A stretch of DNA of 64,000 nt from Peteryoungia desertarenae (lineage in GTDB: Bacteria; Pseudomonadota; Alphaproteobacteria; Rhizobiales; Rhizobiaceae): the NCBI RefSeq assembly GCF_005860795.2, contig NZ_CP058351.1, positions 62,001-126,000 of the forward strand, given 5' to 3'. This document shows, in pieces, positions 63,664 to 64,000 of the stretch; position 1 is the stretch's first letter, and the number at the start of each line of letters is the position of its first letter. The notes under the pieces were generated by a model that saw nothing but the letters and a program-made list of their open reading frames with translations, was not told the origin of the DNA and made no database searches. The position numbers were made by a program, and so were the translations under genes.

Positions 63664-64000
63664 ATGTTTAAAAGATTGGCTGCGCTGGAGCTTCTTGTTT
63701 CGGCATTCATCCTTCCCAGTATTGTGGTTCTCGTCTTCGTTGCGGCGATCATGCGTAGCTTTGGCTATCCTCTCATCTGGTCCATGGATCTCGCCCAGCT
63801 TTTGTTTATCTGGCTGTGTTTCCTCGGAGCCACGCGCGCCATGCGTGAAAAGGCCCATATTGGCATTGATCTTGCCGTGCGCTGGCTCAAGCCCCGGTCC
63901 CGGCTGAAACTTGAATTTGCGATTTCTCTGATCATCCTTGTGTTTCTTGCCTTTCTCATGATCGAGGGCTGCCGCCTCACGATTTTGAACACCGAGCGCA
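63664..64000 (+). CDS. dctQ: TRAP transporter small permease DctQ (3' end outside window)
   Basis: The first 112 residues start MFKRLAALELLVSAFILPSI and show the DctQ pattern WSMDLAQLLFIWLCFLGATR followed by MREKAHIGIDLAVRWLKPRS. Three helices are visible before the window edge. It lies 50 bp after dctP, behind a hairpin. Confidence 0.87.
   Translation, partial: MFKRLAALELLVSAFILPSIVVLVFVAAIMRSFGYPLIWSMDLAQLLFIWLCFLGATRAMREKAHIGIDLAVRWLKPRSRLKLEFAISLIILVFLAFLMIEGCRLTILNTER

Overview
The window looks like part of a secondary replicon (plasmid or chromid) of an alphaproteobacterium of the Rhizobiaceae type. A complete repABC replication and partition locus lies at 28430-32049 on the minus strand, with a counter-transcribed RNA between repB and repC. 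The rest is typical of rhizobial accessory replicons: many ABC and TRAP uptake systems, sugar-acid catabolism, GntR, LysR and IclR regulators, and short palindromic repeats. No rRNA, tRNA, CRISPR array or intact insertion sequence was seen.

Left arm (1-9.7 kb): a dctB-dctD two-component pair, with dctD running off the window start. Next come a polyamine-type ABC transporter with an aminobutyraldehyde dehydrogenase and an adjacent LysR regulator. From 10 to 24.6 kb there is a sugar-acid block: an enolase-superfamily dehydratase with an EamA permease; a minus-strand operon (FAD-linked oxidase, GntR regulator, FAH-fold enzyme, TRAP dctQMP); and a divergent plus-strand operon (DenD-like dehydrogenase, a frameshifted 3-hydroxyisobutyrate-dehydrogenase-like gene, IlvD/Edd dehydratase), followed by a flavin monooxygenase and a DUF3237 gene. 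Matching TTGTCnGACAA half-palindromes precede three of these transcription units and suggest one local regulon.

Replicon core (24.6-36.9 kb): a ScpB-like protein, a DUF1403 protein and a tyrosine-recombinase homologue that lacks its nucleophilic tyrosine; a NaChBac-type sodium channel; repCBA; recQ; an apparent small RNA made of four stem-loops that each display a CTCCTCCC loop (cuckoo/alpha-r14 type); a LysM protein; a 24-residue membrane protein behind a perfect EcfG general-stress promoter; a DUF3833 protein; and an OtnI/Hyi isomerase.

Decay zone (37-40.6 kb): fragments of Gfo/Idh/MocA oxidoreductases, a frameshifted toxin with an antitoxin lacking a normal start, a frameshifted DUF736 gene, and a GH88 remnant beside an intact oxidoreductase and an IclR regulator. 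From 41 to 49.3 kb there are membrane proteins, a sugar ABC transporter without its own ATPase, a SixA-like phosphatase and a FUSC protein.

Right arm (49.6-64 kb): a tight seven-gene guanidine uptake and degradation operon (ABC transporter, CgdAB, urea/guanidine carboxylase, allophanate hydrolase) preceded by a guanidine-I (ykkC) riboswitch with a recognisable Shine-Dalgarno-sequestering platform. The carboxylase carries an in-frame palindromic repeat. The window ends with an RraA-family protein and an arabonate-type dehydratase, divergent from a TRAP transporter; the two are separated by a pair of ATGCAT-centred operators, one of them inside a sigma-70 promoter.
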